Shown here piece after piece: positions 62,990 to 64,000 of a stretch of 64,000 nt of DNA; the stretch's first letter is position 1, and each line of letters begins with the position of its first letter. Below the pieces are notes generated by a model that searched no databases, had not been told where the DNA came from, and saw only the letters and a list, made by a program, of their open reading frames with translations. A program made the position numbers and the translations under genes. Origin of the DNA: Sphingomonas changbaiensis NBRC 104936 (GTDB lineage: Bacteria > Pseudomonadota > Alphaproteobacteria > Sphingomonadales > Sphingomonadaceae). The stretch spans positions 27,540-91,539 of the forward strand of contig NZ_BBWU01000003.1 of NCBI RefSeq assembly GCF_000974765.1, given 5' to 3'.

Positions 62990-63891
62990 GACAGCCGCGT
63001 GCCCGGCGGGATTGGGAAGCCGCGCAGCAGCTCTTCTGTGCTCATTGCACCACGCCCGGCGCGTTGGACGCGGGTGGGTCGGAGGGCGTCAGTGCCGCAG
63101 CCGATCAGAAGCTTGTCGTCCAGCACCAGGCCGGGTCCACCTGCGGTGTTGTCCATCTCGGCCGAGAGTATCCGGATACGTTCGCCATTCAGCTCGAAGA
63201 ATGCGCCCGGCGCGGGATTGAAAGCGCGGACCTGGCGCTCCGCCGCGACTGCGCCGGCGGAAAAGTCCAGCCGCGCTTCCGCTTTCTCGATCTTGGACGC
63301 GTAGGTGACGCCGTCCTCAGGCTGCGGACGCGACGGATAGGCAGAGGGATCGCCGAGCACCTGCACCATCAGCGCCGCGCCTTTCTCGGCCAACTCTTTA
63401 GTCAGCGCGCCCGCGGTCTTGCGGTCGATTTCGACTTCCACCGTGGCCCGCATCGGCCCGGTGTCGAGCCCGGCTTCCATATCCATGATCGTGACGCCCG
63501 TGACCGCGTCGCCAGCCAGGATCGCGCGCTGGATCGGCGCCGCGCCGCGCCAGCTGGGGAGGAGCGAAGCGTGGATGTTGAAGCAGCCGAGCCGTGGCGC
63601 GGCGAGAATCGGCTTGGGAAGGATCAGGCCATAGGCGGCAACCACGGCGGCATCGGCCTCCAGCGCTGCGAACCGCGCCTGTTCATCCGCATCGCGGAGC
63701 GTGACCGGCGTGCGAACCTCCAGTCCCAGCGCTTCGGCGCGGCGCTGCACCTGCGAATGCTGCAGCGCTTTGCCGCGCCCCGCCGGCCGCGGCGGCTGGC
63801 AGTATACGGCGGCGATCTCGTGCCCTGCCGCGACAAGCGCATCGAGCGCAGGCACCGCGAAATCCGGCGTTCCCATGAAGATCAGGCGCAT
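62986..63891 (-). CDS. fmt: methionyl-tRNA formyltransferase
   Basis: 301 residues from the ATG at 63891. It formylates initiator Met-tRNA using 10-formyl-THF. Motifs are [37 protein letters not shown] (the Asn-His-Ser catalytic loop) and MDAGLDTGP. The C-terminal OB-fold ends with PGTRL. The upstream repeat element at 63911 is its only nearby flank in the window. def, which often precedes fmt, would lie beyond the right edge. Confidence 0.97.
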   Translation of the reverse strand: MRLIFMGTPDFAVPALDALVAAGHEIAAVYCQPPRPAGRGKALQHSQVQRRAEALGLEVRTPVTLRDADEQARFAALEADAAVVAAYGLILPKPILAAPRLGCFNIHASLLPSWRGAAPIQRAILAGDAVTGVTIMDMEAGLDTGPMRATVEVEIDRKTAGALTKELAEKGAALMVQVLGDPSAYPSRPQPEDGVTYASKIEKAEARLDFSAGAVAAERQVRAFNPAPGAFFELNGERIRILSAEMDNTAGGPGLVLDDKLLIGCGTDALRPTRVQRAGRGAMSTEELLRGFPIPPGTRLS

Positions 63892-63910
63892 GGGGGGCGC
63901 CCTAACAGGT

Positions 63911-64000
63911 CCTCCCCGGAACGGGGAGGGGGACCGCACGAAGTGCGGTGGAGGGGCCCGGAGCGAAGCAGAGGGTTGGCGGTCCTCGCTTCGCTGCGGG
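63911..64000. repeat. GC-rich palindromic intergenic repeat, cut by window edge
   Basis: Two hairpins are visible: CCTCCCC-GGAAC-GGGGAGG (63911-63929) and ACCGCAC-GAA-GTGCGGT (63933-63949). A CTTCGCT-rich tail follows. The layout (CTCCCC palindrome, then CGAAGTG...GGTGGAGGGG, then CTCGCTTCGCT) is like that at 7546-7694, so both belong to the same class. Confidence 0.7.

Overview
The window looks like chromosomal DNA of a high-GC alphaproteobacterium, most probably a member of the Sphingomonadaceae. The pointers are a UrcA-family protein, a PEPxxWA-CTERM protein, Flp-type pilins, the comF-grxC-nitrilase-DUF1178 gene order, and short GC-rich palindromic elements between genes. No phage, plasmid, insertion sequence or CRISPR array is visible. 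Almost every base is coding, and many genes overlap by 1-4 bases.

Layout. 1-2105: a DUF2336 protein (cut by the window edge) and a PAS histidine kinase that lacks the phospho-accepting histidine. 2102-7500: DUF3833 lipoprotein, gltA, gltX, comEC. 7546-7694: palindromic repeat. 7880-13318: a metallo-beta-lactamase/receiver-like/GAF fusion, a membrane adenylate cyclase with a cyclic-nucleotide-type GAF domain, and glk. 13466-18756: small genes, cutA, ctaA, a MerC-like protein with a Zur-like box, a PEPxxWA-CTERM protein, a Fur/Zur regulator and dxs. 18854-24984: a 45-residue membrane protein, a secreted protein of unknown role, xerD, an alpha/beta hydrolase plus SDR pair, and accA. 25045-25713: three Flp-like pilins. 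25775-29384: mutT, a methyltransferase, comF, grxC, a nitrilase-family amidase and a DUF1178 protein. 29477-35994: a TonB-dependent receptor, tRNA-Arg(CCT), a large BNR/sortilin-like repeat protein and a UrcA protein.

36054-46049 is the first accessory block. A patatin-type lipase overlaps the gene of a Crp-like regulator with a PKA/CRP-type cyclic-nucleotide pocket. Divergent from them is a class III cyclase-AAA-TPR protein. Convergent with that is a 1207-residue protein joining an unknown N-terminal domain, a complete DyP peroxidase and a C-terminal cytochrome P450. Together these suggest a signal-controlled lipid-release and oxidation locus; that link is inference.

46185-53341 is the second accessory block: two operons for a nonulosonic (sialic/pseudaminic-like) acid pathway. 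They carry a synthase with a sialyltransferase-like N-terminal domain and no SAF domain, two cytidylyltransferases, a phosphatase, a methyltransferase and two paralogous putative glycosyltransferases. Both operons start behind the same duplicated leader, which carries a near-consensus CtrA site. A similar site lies upstream of the chemoreceptor at 56111, so the sugar may decorate flagella or another cell-cycle-controlled surface structure.

53395-64000 holds a CoxE-like VWA protein, a GT39-like membrane protein, a soluble chemoreceptor, a MoxR ATPase, an uncharacterised protein, a MerR regulator with a palindromic operator, an acyl-CoA dehydrogenase, a GNAT acetyltransferase, a 59-residue protein, truA, fmt and a second copy of the class of palindromic repeat seen at 7.5 kb.
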